Shown here piece by piece: positions 36,422-46,086 of a stretch of 64,000 nucleotides of DNA. Location: the NCBI GenBank assembly GCA_018697205.1, contig JABHTG010000057.1:1-64000 (forward strand). The letters run 5' to 3'. The first letter of the stretch is position 1; each line of letters opens with the position of its first letter. A program made the position numbers and the translations under genes. Below the pieces are notes generated by a model. It had not been told where the DNA came from, searched no databases, and saw nothing but the letters and a program-made list of their open reading frames with translations. The DNA comes from Nitrospina sp. (lineage in GTDB: Bacteria > Nitrospinota > Nitrospinia > Nitrospinales > VA-1).

Positions 36422-36775
36422 TCACCAAATAGACCCTAAGAGCTTTCTGTTTTTTGAAGCTACTTTATAAAAATACTCGGCTACCAAAGCAAAACCAAAA
36501 ATATTTTGATATATCCACAATGGCCATTTTTTATTAGGGACACAAGCTAGGGTTCTAAAAATAGCCTCAGCACCTTTAAAAATATTTCCATTAATATCGA
36601 CCCAATGAACCGAACGCTCGCAATCTCCAATTAAAATTTCTGGGAATCTTTCACGGGATAACTGGAAGGACAAATACTCTACTTTACCCTTTGTTATTAT
36701 CTTTAACCGTTCAACGCAGCGAACACAAAAACTACAGTCGCCATCGTATATTAATGTTGGCCTAGACGTATTCAA
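36422..36775 (-). CDS. DCC-family thiol-disulfide oxidoreductase (DUF393)
   Basis: 117 residues with the family's name motif at the N-terminus: YDGDCSFCVRC, thioredoxin-like CxxC, followed by FQLSRERFPEIL and a GAEAIFRTLA segment. Redox role presumed from the CxxC; substrate unknown. It runs in the same direction as the XRE-MBL gene 91 bp downstream. Confidence 0.88.
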   Translation of the reverse strand: MNTSRPTLIYDGDCSFCVRCVERLKIITKGKVEYLSFQLSRERFPEILIGDCERSVHWVDINGNIFKGAEAIFRTLACVPNKKWPLWIYQNIFGFALVAEYFYKVASKNRKLLGSIW

Positions 36776-37044
36776 AAAACTCCTTAAACCTTCAAAATTT
36801 AAAACAAATAATTTGAAATTTTAAGCCATAGATTATTGAGAGTACTAGCTTAAAATCGTACAAGAAAATATCAAATAAGACTATTATATATTTATCCTAT
36901 ATTAATTATTTTGGGAAAATAAAGCCCATTTGCTATCTAGCTGTTAATCACCTAGATTTTATTGCTAAAGGCTTGCGTTATTTCTAGACCTAGGCTATTG
37001 TTTCACCTTAATTAAAAACCCAAAACAACCTATTCTATTAAGAT
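36776..37044. other. Divergent intergenic region
   Basis: AT-rich gap between the DCC gene (minus) and the pentapeptide gene (plus). It must carry both promoters, but I see no confident -35/-10 pair. A perfect palindrome lies at its right end. Confidence 0.4.
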
Positions 37045-37069
37045 TTACTGACTTCAATTTAGTCAGTAA
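37045..37069. promoter_or_regulatory. Perfect 25-bp inverted repeat before the pentapeptide gene
   Basis: TTACTGACT (37045-37053) and AGTCAGTAA (37061-37069) match 9/9 as inverted arms around a 7-bp spacer, 32 bp before the ATG. TTAGTCA/TGACTAA-like dyads are typical of dimeric regulators (AP-1-like or Fnr/MarR-size sites). The regulator is unknown; an mRNA hairpin is the alternative. Confidence 0.5.
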
Positions 37070-37101
37070 TATTCAAACTTACTGGATAAGAGAAATCAAA
37101 A

Positions 37102-38655
37102 ATGGAAAAAATGACGCGCGAAGAAGTTGAAGAGCGACTGGAAGAATATGCTGCACATAAAGCTGTCAAAGAGGCTCATGAAGATACAGAAGAAGTTCTT
37201 TCAGAGGTAGATGGTGATAACCTGGATAATGAAAAGAAAGACGACTCTCAAAACTCGACTCAGGAGGAACAAGTTAAAAGTTCTGAGACAATATCTGCAG
37301 AAATTAATACCCCTCAGCGCGAAGTAGAATTGCTAGATAAAAAAGACAATTCTAACACCCCATCTCTTGACAATTGTGACCTTTCAGAGCTGGACTTAGC
37401 GGACCTTGACTTTCTTAGCATCAGCATTCAAAACGCAAATCTTACAAAAACAATTCTTAATCGGGCTAACCTATCTAATGTTTCTCTAAAAAAAACCAAT
37501 ATGAGCAATGCTAATTTAAATGACACAGACTTGTCAAAAGCTAATCTTTCTGATGCAAACCTTAGCCAAGCTAGCTTAGAGGACGCTAACCTTGAAGAAA
37601 GCATTTTTAATAAAACAAATTTAAGTGGAGCCACTTTAGAGCGTGCAAATTTGAGAAAGTGTACATTTATTGAATCAAACCTTACTAATGCGAAACTTAA
37701 TGAGACTACATGTGGGCTAGCTGATTTTAGTCGATCAGACTTAACCAATGCAAAGGCCATAGGGGCTGATTTTAACCGCGTAAAGCTAAGTGGAACAAAT
37801 TTAAATAATGCAGATTTTACTGATTCACGGCTAAGTATGTCTGTATTCTTTGAGTCAAAATTCATAGGGACCAACCTTAATCGAGCCCAGATCAAAGGTT
37901 CAAAACTTGTAAAGGCTGACTTCACTGATGCTTGTTTAACTCGCGCTGACCTCACGGGAGCAGATCTTTCAGATGCAACGCTTAAAGGAACAAATCTTTT
38001 GAGAGCAAAACTAGGAGGCGCTATTTTAAGGCGCACCCACATAATAAACTCAAACCTTAAAGAAGCAGATCTCAATATAGCTGACCTTACAGGTGCAAAG
38101 TTGGAAAAGGTAGAATTAGACGGGGCAAACCTTGGTCGAATAAAGCTAAATGATGCATTATTAAAAGAAGCTAAACTTACTAAAGCAAACATCAGCAAAG
38201 GTAAGCTAACACGTGTTGATCTTTCAGGAGCCGATCTAAGTGGAGGAAACATGAGAGGAACTGATTTCACCGAAGCTAAATTAACAGGAGTTGATTTAAG
38301 TCGTGCTGATTTAACAGAATCAATCCTAGAAAATGCAGAAATTAAAAACTCATTTCTAACAGGTTCTGATATTAGCAATGCTAATTTAAAAAATGTCAAT
38401 CTTGAGGGAAGCGACTTATCTGGAGCAAAACTTACAAAAGCAATCTTTCATCAAGCTAATCTAAAAACTTCCAATCTCCATAGGGCAGATCTAGAGCATG
38501 CCGATTTCTCTAAAGCAAATCTATCGCAAGCTAACCTAACCGGAACTAAACTAGCCGACTCAAACTTCTCAAATACCATTCTCACTGGGGCTGATTTTAG
38601 TGGGGCCGATACTACTGATACTAATTTTTCTGAGGCTAAAGGTTATAAAAAATAA
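37102..38655 (+). CDS. Large pentapeptide-repeat protein
   Basis: 517 residues. An acidic, disordered-looking N-terminus (about 1-90) is followed by about 80 tandem pentapeptides A(D/N)LXX from residue 92 to the end (LSELDLADLDF, SNANLNDTDLSKANL, LSGADLSGGNM). The repeats should form a right-handed quadrilateral beta-helix about 20 coils long, a rod used for protein or DNA-mimic contacts. There is no signal peptide, so it is cytoplasmic. Role unknown; Qnr-like gyrase protectors are far shorter and lack this acidic head. Confidence 0.93.
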   Translation: MEKMTREEVEERLEEYAAHKAVKEAHEDTEEVLSEVDGDNLDNEKKDDSQNSTQEEQVKSSETISAEINTPQREVELLDKKDNSNTPSLDNCDLSELDLADLDFLSISIQNANLTKTILNRANLSNVSLKKTNMSNANLNDTDLSKANLSDANLSQASLEDANLEESIFNKTNLSGATLERANLRKCTFIESNLTNAKLNETTCGLADFSRSDLTNAKAIGADFNRVKLSGTNLNNADFTDSRLSMSVFFESKFIGTNLNRAQIKGSKLVKADFTDACLTRADLTGADLSDATLKGTNLLRAKLGGAILRRTHIINSNLKEADLNIADLTGAKLEKVELDGANLGRIKLNDALLKEAKLTKANISKGKLTRVDLSGADLSGGNMRGTDFTEAKLTGVDLSRADLTESILENAEIKNSFLTGSDISNANLKNVNLEGSDLSGAKLTKAIFHQANLKTSNLHRADLEHADFSKANLSQANLTGTKLADSNFSNTILTGADFSGADTTDTNFSEAKGYKK

Positions 38656-38780
38656 GGCCAATTCTCTTGAGTGCAAAAATATAATTTCTTTATAATTTAT
38701 TTTTTGGGAACTTGAATCTACCAAGCAAAAAATTTATAATATTGTCACAAATATTCTAGTAATTTTTTTAAAAAAATATT

Positions 38781-38951
38781 ATGACGCCTACTCAAAAGTG
38801 GCCATTAAGAAAACGGCCTTTAAGTTTAGCTGAGGTACTCCGCTTACGTAATGGAATCGAGTTACCCAAAGAAGGTTTTTCTATGTTCAACAATAAAAAA
38901 ATTCTCAAAATAACAAAATCTGATTCTTGGCCTCTATTCAGCCTAAATTAA
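38781..38951 (+). CDS. Possible small basic protein (56 aa)
   Basis: An ATG frame of 56 codons in the 490-bp gap after the pentapeptide gene. The protein is Lys/Arg-rich (PLRKRPLSLAEVLRLRNGI) with LPKEGFSMFNNKKI, which has the look of coding sequence. No clear RBS. It could be a real small gene or chance; no family recognised. Confidence 0.35.
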   Translation: MTPTQKWPLRKRPLSLAEVLRLRNGIELPKEGFSMFNNKKILKITKSDSWPLFSLN

Positions 38952-39045
38952 ATCAATTCTTTAGTTTAAAAATAAAAAAATATTTAAAATTTCTTGAGAA
39001 ATTTTACTTAACATTAAAACTATTTTTTATTAGAAACAGTAAATA

Positions 39046-39120
39046 ATGTTGAAATTTATGGCTTGGATGGTTGCTTTCAGTGTGATTCTCGGGTTTGTTT
39101 TAATGATCTACAAAATGTAA
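39046..39120 (+). CDS. Possible 24-residue membrane peptide
   Basis: An ATG frame encoding one hydrophobic helix (MAWMVAFSVILGFVLMIY) and a Lys near each end. RBS weak. The composition is typical of single-TM small proteins, but it is short enough to arise by chance. Confidence 0.25.
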   Translation: MLKFMAWMVAFSVILGFVLMIYKM

Positions 39121-39147
39121 CTTGCTACACTCTATTCAAAAGAAATT

Positions 39148-39378
39148 TCATAACCAATCTTCCAAGTCAAACTGTTCAATACACTCTGAGCTCCTCATAT
39201 CCATAAATAAGTCTGCTTGGTCAAAGTTTAAATTAAAGTCTAAAAGTTTTTCCCATGACAGGTCTGCCTCTTTAACTCTCTCGATATTTTGATTCAATTC
39301 ATCCTCCCCACCAAATTCCAATACTACTTTAAATCCAGTAGCTGCCTTAAACTGTAGCAAGTATCTTTTATCAGCCAC
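39148..39378 (-). CDS. Small acidic hypothetical protein
   Basis: 76 residues with a GTG start after a consensus GGAGG. Acidic, no TM, one Cys (SSECIEQFDLEDWL at the C-terminus). The strong RBS makes the gene credible. It runs divergently from the CobW gene with about 190 bp between. Function unknown. Confidence 0.65.
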   Translation of the reverse strand: MADKRYLLQFKAATGFKVVLEFGGEDELNQNIERVKEADLSWEKLLDFNLNFDQADLFMDMRSSECIEQFDLEDWL

Positions 39379-39565
39379 TAAATACCTCCAAAAAAATAAT
39401 TAAAAATTTACACCAAATCTATTGAAAAAAAAATACAAAACACAAATTACTCTTTATGTAACCTACCATAAAACTCACAAGTTGAATTCCACTCTACTTT
39501 ATAGGATCATATAACTCTATAAATATATTTTACCAACGCAGTACTCTTTCTCCTAAACATACTCA

Positions 39566-40552
39566 ATGATGAGTCCACTAAAAGAAAAAGGTATTCCTGT
39601 CACACTATTAACTGGCTTCCTAGGCGCTGGGAAAACTACGTTACTCAACCATATACTTAAAAATAAGCACGGGAAGCGAATTGCTGTTATTGAAAATGAA
39701 TTTGGAGACATTAATATTGACTCAAACCTTATTATCGGGAAAAGTGATGAAATATTTGAAATGAAAAATGGTTGTATCTGTTGTTCGGTTAGAAGTGATC
39801 TAATTGAAACTTTAAATCGCTTAATGCGCCGTCAAGATAAATTTGATTACGTAGTTATCGAAGGAACTGGTCTTGCTTCTCCTGGTCCAGTAGCCCAAGC
39901 ATTCCTCTTAGAAGATGAAATCAATCGAACACTTTTTTTAGATGGCATAATAACTCTAATTGATTCTAGAAATGCCTGGAGTCATCTCAAAGATGCGGAG
40001 GTTGCATGGGAACAGATAGCATTCTCTCATGTCCTACTCCTTAATAAATCTGACTTAATATCCACCGAAGAACTAAAAAACTTAGAAGATCATGTTCGCG
40101 GCATTAATCCAACTGCCAAACTATTTAATACTATAAGCGCACAAATAAATCTAAAAAATTTACTAGATATTGGTGGTTTTGATCTTAATAACGTTAACCT
40201 AGGCGACGAGGAATTTGTTGACCACAGCCTTTATGATAATCTCCATGAACATAAAAGTGACATAACCTCAGTCTCAATTATTTATATGGGAACTATTGAT
40301 CCTGAAAAATTTAATCATTGGTTAAGAATGCTGCTAATAATCGATGGAATGGATGTATTTCGAGCTAAGGGCATCCTAAACGTCAAAAACTCTGAAAAAC
40401 GTTATATTTTTCATAGTGTCTATATGTTATTCGAAGGTCGTTTCGAAAGTTCATGGAATAATAGTCCTAAAGAAAACAAGATGGTTTTCATTGGCCGAAA
40501 CCTTGATAAAGAAAAGTTGGAAAAGGGAGTTCAATCTTGCATTGGGTCATAA
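39566..40552 (+). CDS. CobW/COG0523-family metallochaperone GTPase
   Basis: 328-residue G3E GTPase that delivers or inserts metal (Zn, Co or other) into target proteins. Walker A GFLGAGKTTLLNHIL (about 17-31), the metal-binding CxCC in NGCICCSVRSDL, the Walker-B-like VVIEGTGLASP, and NKSD for guanine. The C-terminal CobW_C domain is present but lacks the His-rich segment seen in zinc-storage members. A zinc-ribbon protein gene follows 130 bp away, a possible client. Confidence 0.92.
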   Translation: MMSPLKEKGIPVTLLTGFLGAGKTTLLNHILKNKHGKRIAVIENEFGDINIDSNLIIGKSDEIFEMKNGCICCSVRSDLIETLNRLMRRQDKFDYVVIEGTGLASPGPVAQAFLLEDEINRTLFLDGIITLIDSRNAWSHLKDAEVAWEQIAFSHVLLLNKSDLISTEELKNLEDHVRGINPTAKLFNTISAQINLKNLLDIGGFDLNNVNLGDEEFVDHSLYDNLHEHKSDITSVSIIYMGTIDPEKFNHWLRMLLIIDGMDVFRAKGILNVKNSEKRYIFHSVYMLFEGRFESSWNNSPKENKMVFIGRNLDKEKLEKGVQSCIGS

Positions 40553-40681
40553 TTCGGACGAATGAATAATAGATAAATTATTTTAGCCAAAGAGCAAGCA
40601 CTAACACTTTGATATTTTTACCTTGATTCAAATCTTAGCCTAGACTCTAAAATTATTCTATTCCGACCTAAATTTTTTTCT

Positions 40682-40960
40682 ATGTCAAGCCGGTCTTTCA
40701 GTATATTTTGCTCCCAATGCAGTGGATTTATTTTAACCTATCGAAAAGAGGGCTCTGGTTCTCTCATCCGTATTTATGTTAAACAAATTTTAGAACCTAT
40801 TTTTTTTAAACAGTTTAAGAACTCAAAATTAAAATCAGAAATCTCTCCACTTCAATGTTCACAATGTAAGCAAAAACTGGGAATACCCAAGATACATAAA
40901 CCCGGGAACCGCCCTGCATACGAAATGATTAAAGGGAAATTCTTTAAAAAAGAACTATAA
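40682..40960 (+). CDS. Zinc-ribbon small protein
   Basis: 92 residues with two CxxC knuckles: FCSQCSGF near residue 9 and LQCSQCKQKLG near 59, spaced like a zinc ribbon, with a C-terminal basic tail (KGKFFKKEL). A metal-binding protein next to a CobW-type chaperone suggests a shared metal theme. No family recognised; could bind nucleic acid. Confidence 0.6.
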   Translation: MSSRSFSIFCSQCSGFILTYRKEGSGSLIRIYVKQILEPIFFKQFKNSKLKSEISPLQCSQCKQKLGIPKIHKPGNRPAYEMIKGKFFKKEL

Positions 40961-41025
40961 GTTAAACGTTTATAACTCTTAGAGATAAGACAAAAAAACT
41001 ACAGCAAATCTAATTTTTTTATAGT

Positions 41026-42642
41026 CTAATAGGGTGGGAGAGTTGTCAGCCTTTTATCTTCAACCGGACCACCTATAGTAAAGTGATATAGACTCTGATA
41101 ACTCATATCTTCGATTCCAAAAATATCATGAACGGGATCATCAAAAAAGCATCCAATACCGGTACTTCGAATACCACTCACTTCTGTCTGCAAATATAAT
41201 ACTTGTCCAATAGCGCCACATTCCCAAAACAACCTCGGATAAAACCAAGAACCGTATTGAATTAAAGGTTTTTCAAATGCGCTTATCATACCAAGGCTAA
41301 AACAGCCATCTCCTGCTATATCTTGCCCACATGAGACAGACTTAGATATTGCCTGATAGTCTCCTCCTTTAAGTAAAAATAAATCTAAATCTTCAGGACA
41401 AAAGTCTGGTTTTTCCCACAAAAACTCCTTCTTAAATTTATTCCTCAACTCCTCTAAATGATTTTTATTTCTTACTAAAAAATATAAACCAGCGGGCATA
41501 TCATTCACTCGGTGAATAAATAACCCTAAGTGAACTTGTGGTTCCCAAGGAAGGGATTGAAATGGAGTCGGGTTTAACTGAGGACTAACTTTGACTAAAA
41601 ATTGATAAAGTGTACTCCGATCGATTCGTGTTTTTTTATCCATTGAAACAGCACTTCTTCTTTGATGAATGGCTTTTTGCAGAGAATAAGTATCGTTATC
41701 AAGAAGATCAGATAGCCCCTTTAACCCACCTCCCAAGTTTATGTTACTCCCAGTAAGGGGTTTCTCACAACTTTTAGAAACCTCTTGTATTCCTCCCCAC
41801 TTAACATGATCACTACTTAAAATATTAGGCAAACCATGCCAGGTTAATTTTAAAAAATCATCGGCAATGAATTGATTACTAATATTAATTTCTGATCGCC
41901 ATTGATTAGGGATAATAGCTATTATGCAATCCGCAACCTCCTCTTCATTCTCATTCGCATTAACTAATCCGAGAATACATTCCAAATCTTTAGTCGAAAA
42001 ATGACTCACCAAATTTGTATTCCAACCTAAACAGGCACAAGAAAAGTTAATTGCTGCTATAGCATGGCCTATGTCATGATGACAATAACGAAACGCTCTC
42101 AGTCCATATTTCCAAGATTCACGCCAGTAAATAGAGCTTAATCCTATAAATAGAGTATTATCAGGCACGCCCTTCACAATTTTTTTCCATAGTTCATCTG
42201 GAAAACTAGCTCTAATTTCCAAGCTATGATTCAGGGGAGAGTAGTGAGAAATTATTGGAGAATTTGTCAGACCTTTTATAGGACCCGAAATTAGATAAGA
42301 TTCTGTTGGATGTAGGTTCCCGCTTGATGGATTGACTCTTAATGCCCATTTCGTACCCTGATAGCTCTTCCAGGCTGAAATAGCTAAACTGTCATAAAAT
42401 AACTGTGAAATAGAATCAAAGTTTACCTGAGATGAGTCAAGCAAAGAACCCTTTAACGCTTCAGAAAAAAATGGCCTTTCTGCCTGCGGAATTTTCTTCA
42501 AGCTGATAGTATCTGCTCCTTCATATTTACGAAAAGGGTCTGGCTGAGAATCCCAATCCATATATCCTGGACTAGGAGAAAATGAATGATAATGATGTTT
42601 CGAGTTATTATGGTATTGAAATATATTTTTATGATCACTCAT
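41026..42642 (-). CDS. SagB/ThcOx-type FMN oxidoreductase
   Basis: 538-residue double nitroreductase protein. Two flavin-binding halves: the first with LAISAWKSYQGTKWALRVNPSSGNLHPTE (core SSGNLHPTESY) and RAFRYCHHDIGHA, the second with QRRSAVSMDKKTRI, SLGMISAFEKPLIQYGSWFYPRLFWECGA (core FWECGAIGQVLYL) and GIRSTGIGCFFDDP. SagB enzymes oxidise azolines in RiPPs, but stand-alone double-domain members like this occur widely without a precursor peptide. No peptide gene or cyclodehydratase is close, so the substrate is open. Divergent from the aldo/keto reductase. Confidence 0.85.
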   Translation of the reverse strand: MSDHKNIFQYHNNSKHHYHSFSPSPGYMDWDSQPDPFRKYEGADTISLKKIPQAERPFFSEALKGSLLDSSQVNFDSISQLFYDSLAISAWKSYQGTKWALRVNPSSGNLHPTESYLISGPIKGLTNSPIISHYSPLNHSLEIRASFPDELWKKIVKGVPDNTLFIGLSSIYWRESWKYGLRAFRYCHHDIGHAIAAINFSCACLGWNTNLVSHFSTKDLECILGLVNANENEEEVADCIIAIIPNQWRSEINISNQFIADDFLKLTWHGLPNILSSDHVKWGGIQEVSKSCEKPLTGSNINLGGGLKGLSDLLDNDTYSLQKAIHQRRSAVSMDKKTRIDRSTLYQFLVKVSPQLNPTPFQSLPWEPQVHLGLFIHRVNDMPAGLYFLVRNKNHLEELRNKFKKEFLWEKPDFCPEDLDLFLLKGGDYQAISKSVSCGQDIAGDGCFSLGMISAFEKPLIQYGSWFYPRLFWECGAIGQVLYLQTEVSGIRSTGIGCFFDDPVHDIFGIEDMSYQSLYHFTIGGPVEDKRLTTLPPY

Positions 42643-42772
42643 TTAATAAACTATCATTTTGAAAACTTGTCTCATTCTTTGGTATGAATATGCTGTAATC
42701 GGATTTAAAATAATTACTACCAACTCATTTTTATTAAGAATTAAACTAAAACATGCTGTCAGGAGAGCTTTA

Positions 42773-43756
42773 ATGAATTTTAGAAATTTTAGTAAAACGG
42801 GACCTAGAGTATCAGAAATCGGTCTTGGATGTTGGCAATTAGGAGGTGATTGGGGAGACGTTGATGACTTCACTGCTCAAAAAATTTTGGAAGCCGCTGT
42901 GCAAAGTGGAATTAATTTTTATGATACTGCCGATGTATATGGTGTAGGTCGATCTGAGGAGCTTCTCCACAAGTATTTAAAACCAATAGCTCCAAATGCT
43001 TATATAGCCACAAAACTTGGCCGATTCCCAGATCCAGGAAACTCTAAAAATTATACATTTGAAAATTTTCGCCTTTTTACAGAAAATTCTTTAAAACGCC
43101 TGAATATTGATGTTCTAGATTTAACACAACTGCATTGTATTCCTACAGAATTAATGGAAACCGGAGAAGTTTTTGAGTGGCTTCGAGAACTTAAACAACA
43201 AGGAAAAATCAAACAATTCGGAGCTAGCGTAGAATCTATTTCTGAAGCAAAAACTTGTCTTAAACAAAAGGGATTAGCTTCTCTTCAAATCATATTTAAT
43301 ATTTTTCGCCAAAAACCAATCACTGAACTATTTGATGAAGCTAAAAGCAAAGGGGTCTCATTAATTATAAGATTGCCTCTAGCCTCAGGTTTGCTTGGAG
43401 GCAAACTAAATGCAAACACCTCATTCCCCGAGAATGATCACCGACTATTTAACAGTGATGGTCAATGCTTTAATGTTGGGGAAACATTTGCAGGGATTCC
43501 ATTTAATATAGGATTAGATATTGTTGAAGAACTAAAAAAAATGACTCCAGAGGGAATGACCCTTGCGCAAATGTCCTTAAGATGGATCTTAGACTTTGAT
43601 GCAGTAACCGTTGTGATACCCGGTTCAAAATCTCCATTTCAGGTTCCTGACAACGCATCTGCCACAGATTTACCAAGTCTCCCTATATCGCTACATAATA
43701 AACTCAGTAGCTTCTATAACAAAACAATTTCCCAGCATATTCGAGGAAAGTATTAA
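42773..43756 (+). CDS. Aldo/keto reductase
   Basis: 327-residue NADPH-dependent reductase with a TIM-barrel fold. The N-terminus FSKTGPRVSEIGLGCWQLGG is typical; catalytic Asp-Tyr in NFYDTADVYGVGRSEE, Lys in ATKLGR, His in LTQLHC. The NADP site VVIPGSKSP is near the end. I chose ATG 42773 because AGGAGAG precedes it; a longer frame from 42659 would add a leader without RBS. Confidence 0.92.
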   Translation: MNFRNFSKTGPRVSEIGLGCWQLGGDWGDVDDFTAQKILEAAVQSGINFYDTADVYGVGRSEELLHKYLKPIAPNAYIATKLGRFPDPGNSKNYTFENFRLFTENSLKRLNIDVLDLTQLHCIPTELMETGEVFEWLRELKQQGKIKQFGASVESISEAKTCLKQKGLASLQIIFNIFRQKPITELFDEAKSKGVSLIIRLPLASGLLGGKLNANTSFPENDHRLFNSDGQCFNVGETFAGIPFNIGLDIVEELKKMTPEGMTLAQMSLRWILDFDAVTVVIPGSKSPFQVPDNASATDLPSLPISLHNKLSSFYNKTISQHIRGKY

Positions 43757-43855
43757 TTACCTATTTATTTGGATCTAACATTAGGAAATTTACTTCAAAA
43801 AATCATTTTAAAGTTATCAAAAAAATAAATATAATCGAATAACAAACTAGCCTTT

Positions 43856-45340
43856 ATGAAAAAATTAGAAAACTTAAACTTATCAAATTCTTTCGCTAAG
43901 TTAGGAGCTGACTTTCTTCAAGAAAAATTACCCGATCCAGTATCCAATCCTTACCTTATTGACTCTAATCCGTCTGCGAGCACATTGATTGGATTGGAGC
44001 ATACTGAGGTTAAAAGAAAAGAATTTTTAGAATATTTTTCAGGAAACCTTCTTTTACCTAATTCAAAACCATTGGCAATGGCATACTCGGGTCACCAATT
44101 TGGTTCATACAACCCAAGGCTTGGAGACGGGAGAGGATTATTATTAGGTGAAGTACAAGATATAAATAATAATACCTTGGATATACATCTAAAGGGATGT
44201 GGGCCTACTCGTTTCTCACGGGGATTTGATGGGCGTGCGACTCTTCGAGCTTCTATAAGAGAATACCTTGGAGGTGAAGCTATCCATGGGCTAGGCATTC
44301 CAACCACAAGGTCTCTTGCTGTAATAGGAACAGGTGAACTAGTTCATCGAGAAATTCCTGAACCAGGAGCTATATTAGTTAGACTGGCTGATTCACATAT
44401 CAGGTTTGGGAGTTTTCAGTTCTTACACTTTAATAATAAAGCCGAAAAAGTTACTTTACTACTTGATTATATCACCGATCGTCATTATCCATCAATTCAG
44501 AATAATACCGGTAAATACAGGCTTCTCTTACGTCATGTTATAAGGCGAACTGCAAAATTAATTGCACTTTGGCAATCCAATGGTTTCATTCATGGAGTAA
44601 TGAATACAGACAATATGACAATTACGGGGACAACATTTGATTATGGACCTTTTGGGTTCATGGATCACTTTAATCCTAATTTTACTCCAAACCATTCGGA
44701 CCCAAATGGTCGCTATGCTTATGGGAAGCAACCTGAAATTGGCTACTGGAATTTATCTAAATTTTCAGAGACTCTCGGGCACCTAGTAGAATTAAATTTT
44801 ATCGCAGAAGAATTAGCTAACTACCAACCGATATACAATGACTATTACCGGCAACTTATAGGACAGAAACTGGGCCTTGAAATTCTTGATTCTGAGTTTA
44901 AGGAATTGGTTAACAAACTGTTTCAACTACTTTATAATAATTCAATAGATTATAGTATATTCTTTCGGCATCTTTCTGATCTGCCAAGTAGTTTTCCAAA
45001 AACTCTAAAACAAAAATTCAAAGATCCCCAAGCTCTTGATAGTTGGATATCAATGTACGTTCGTTTAATTGAACGCGAGGATCCAAATATTAATACTAGA
45101 AAAGAAAAAATGGACTTGATCAACCCAAAGTTTATTTTGAGAAATTATTTATTGCAAAACGCAACCGAAAAAGCATTGAAAGAATCTGACTTTTCTGAGG
45201 TAGAAAGGCTCCGTATTCTTCTTGAGGATCCATACAAAGATCGACCTGAACTATTCTCACAGTATGGAATAGAGGCTGAATACTACGCCGCTGAAACTCC
45301 ACCACCATCTATTGAAATGCAGCTTAGTTGCTCAGCATAA
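43856..45340 (+). CDS. selO: SelO/YdiU protein adenylyltransferase
   Basis: 494-residue pseudokinase that AMPylates proteins during oxidative stress. The fold markers are present: AMAYSGHQFG, LGDGRGLLLGE, HLKGCGPTRFSR, and the kinase-like HGVMNTDNMTITG with DYGPFGFMD. The C-terminal redox Cys is kept (LSCSA, in place of the eukaryotic selenocysteine), which tunes the enzyme by a disulfide. It is followed by an SGNH-hydrolase gene that starts 44 bp on. Confidence 0.95.
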   Translation: MKKLENLNLSNSFAKLGADFLQEKLPDPVSNPYLIDSNPSASTLIGLEHTEVKRKEFLEYFSGNLLLPNSKPLAMAYSGHQFGSYNPRLGDGRGLLLGEVQDINNNTLDIHLKGCGPTRFSRGFDGRATLRASIREYLGGEAIHGLGIPTTRSLAVIGTGELVHREIPEPGAILVRLADSHIRFGSFQFLHFNNKAEKVTLLLDYITDRHYPSIQNNTGKYRLLLRHVIRRTAKLIALWQSNGFIHGVMNTDNMTITGTTFDYGPFGFMDHFNPNFTPNHSDPNGRYAYGKQPEIGYWNLSKFSETLGHLVELNFIAEELANYQPIYNDYYRQLIGQKLGLEILDSEFKELVNKLFQLLYNNSIDYSIFFRHLSDLPSSFPKTLKQKFKDPQALDSWISMYVRLIEREDPNINTRKEKMDLINPKFILRNYLLQNATEKALKESDFSEVERLRILLEDPYKDRPELFSQYGIEAEYYAAETPPPSIEMQLSCSA

Positions 45341-45384
45341 AGTTTTTTAAGTATTCTATTGATTCTCAAAATGAAAGACCCGCT

Positions 45385-46086
45385 ATGTTGTGCCGGATAA
45401 TCTCACTATTTTCTCTAATATATTTAGTTTTTACAGCTCAATTAGTCGATGCTAATCCAATAAGATACGTTGCCATTGGAGACTCCTATACAGTAGCTAC
45501 GGGGATAGATGAAAAAAAATCTTGGCCTTACCAGCTAACTCAAAAATTAAAATCAGCCGGAATAAAAATTAGCCTTATAAAAGTTCTTGGAATGAGAGGA
45601 GCAACCTCGCAACAAACTCTAAGTGAAGTAATGCCTCTATTGAAACATTTAAAACCAGAGTTCATAACACTACTTATTGGTGTAAACGACTGGATTAGAG
45701 AAGGTGTGAATAGCAGTAAATTTAAAATAAGAATTAAAAATTTAATCGATGCGATACAAAGTGATCTTCCCACGCCAAGAAAACTTTTATTGATTACAAT
45801 ACCTGACTTTTCTTGTTCTCCTCAAAAAAAAAATTGGGGCTACGGTAAAAGTGCTACCAATGGGATTACTCGATTAAATAATATTTTAAAAACTGAAGCT
45901 GCGCTAAGAAATCTAGATATAGTCGATATCTATCCACTGTCTCAAAATCTTTGTTCCCAAGTCGGAATGTTTTCTGATGACGGGATACATCCTTCTACAC
46001 TACAATACTCCAAGTGGGTCGACTTAATATTACCTTTTTTAATAGATAGTCTTAAACTAAAGTCAAAAGACTTAAAAAAATCTTAA
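45385..46086 (+). CDS. Exported SGNH/GDSL hydrolase
   Basis: 233 residues. A Sec signal (IISLFSLIYLVFTAQLVDA) is followed by the SGNH blocks: AIGDSYT (catalytic Ser), GMRGAT, LLIGVND (Asn) and DDGIHPS (Asp-His). It is a periplasmic esterase or lipase-like enzyme, substrate unknown. The start at 45385 is chosen by signal-peptide geometry; an upstream TTG frame overlaps selO. The stop shares a base with the next ATG (TAATG). Confidence 0.88.
   Translation: MLCRIISLFSLIYLVFTAQLVDANPIRYVAIGDSYTVATGIDEKKSWPYQLTQKLKSAGIKISLIKVLGMRGATSQQTLSEVMPLLKHLKPEFITLLIGVNDWIREGVNSSKFKIRIKNLIDAIQSDLPTPRKLLLITIPDFSCSPQKKNWGYGKSATNGITRLNNILKTEAALRNLDIVDIYPLSQNLCSQVGMFSDDGIHPSTLQYSKWVDLILPFLIDSLKLKSKDLKKS

Noticed and set aside
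37428-38399. 323-codon minus-strand frame antisense to the pentapeptide gene
   Set aside because: Long only because the repeated codons of the plus-strand gene avoid stops on the other strand; it has a repetitive Ser/Leu/Arg composition.
41026-42642. RiPP azoline cluster because of the SagB-type enzyme
   Set aside because: No YcaO cyclodehydratase, leader peptide or transporter is adjacent; stand-alone double nitroreductases are common.
45328-45384. Earlier TTG start of the SGNH hydrolase
   Set aside because: Would overlap selO and put extra polar residues before the signal peptide; ATG 45385 fits export better.
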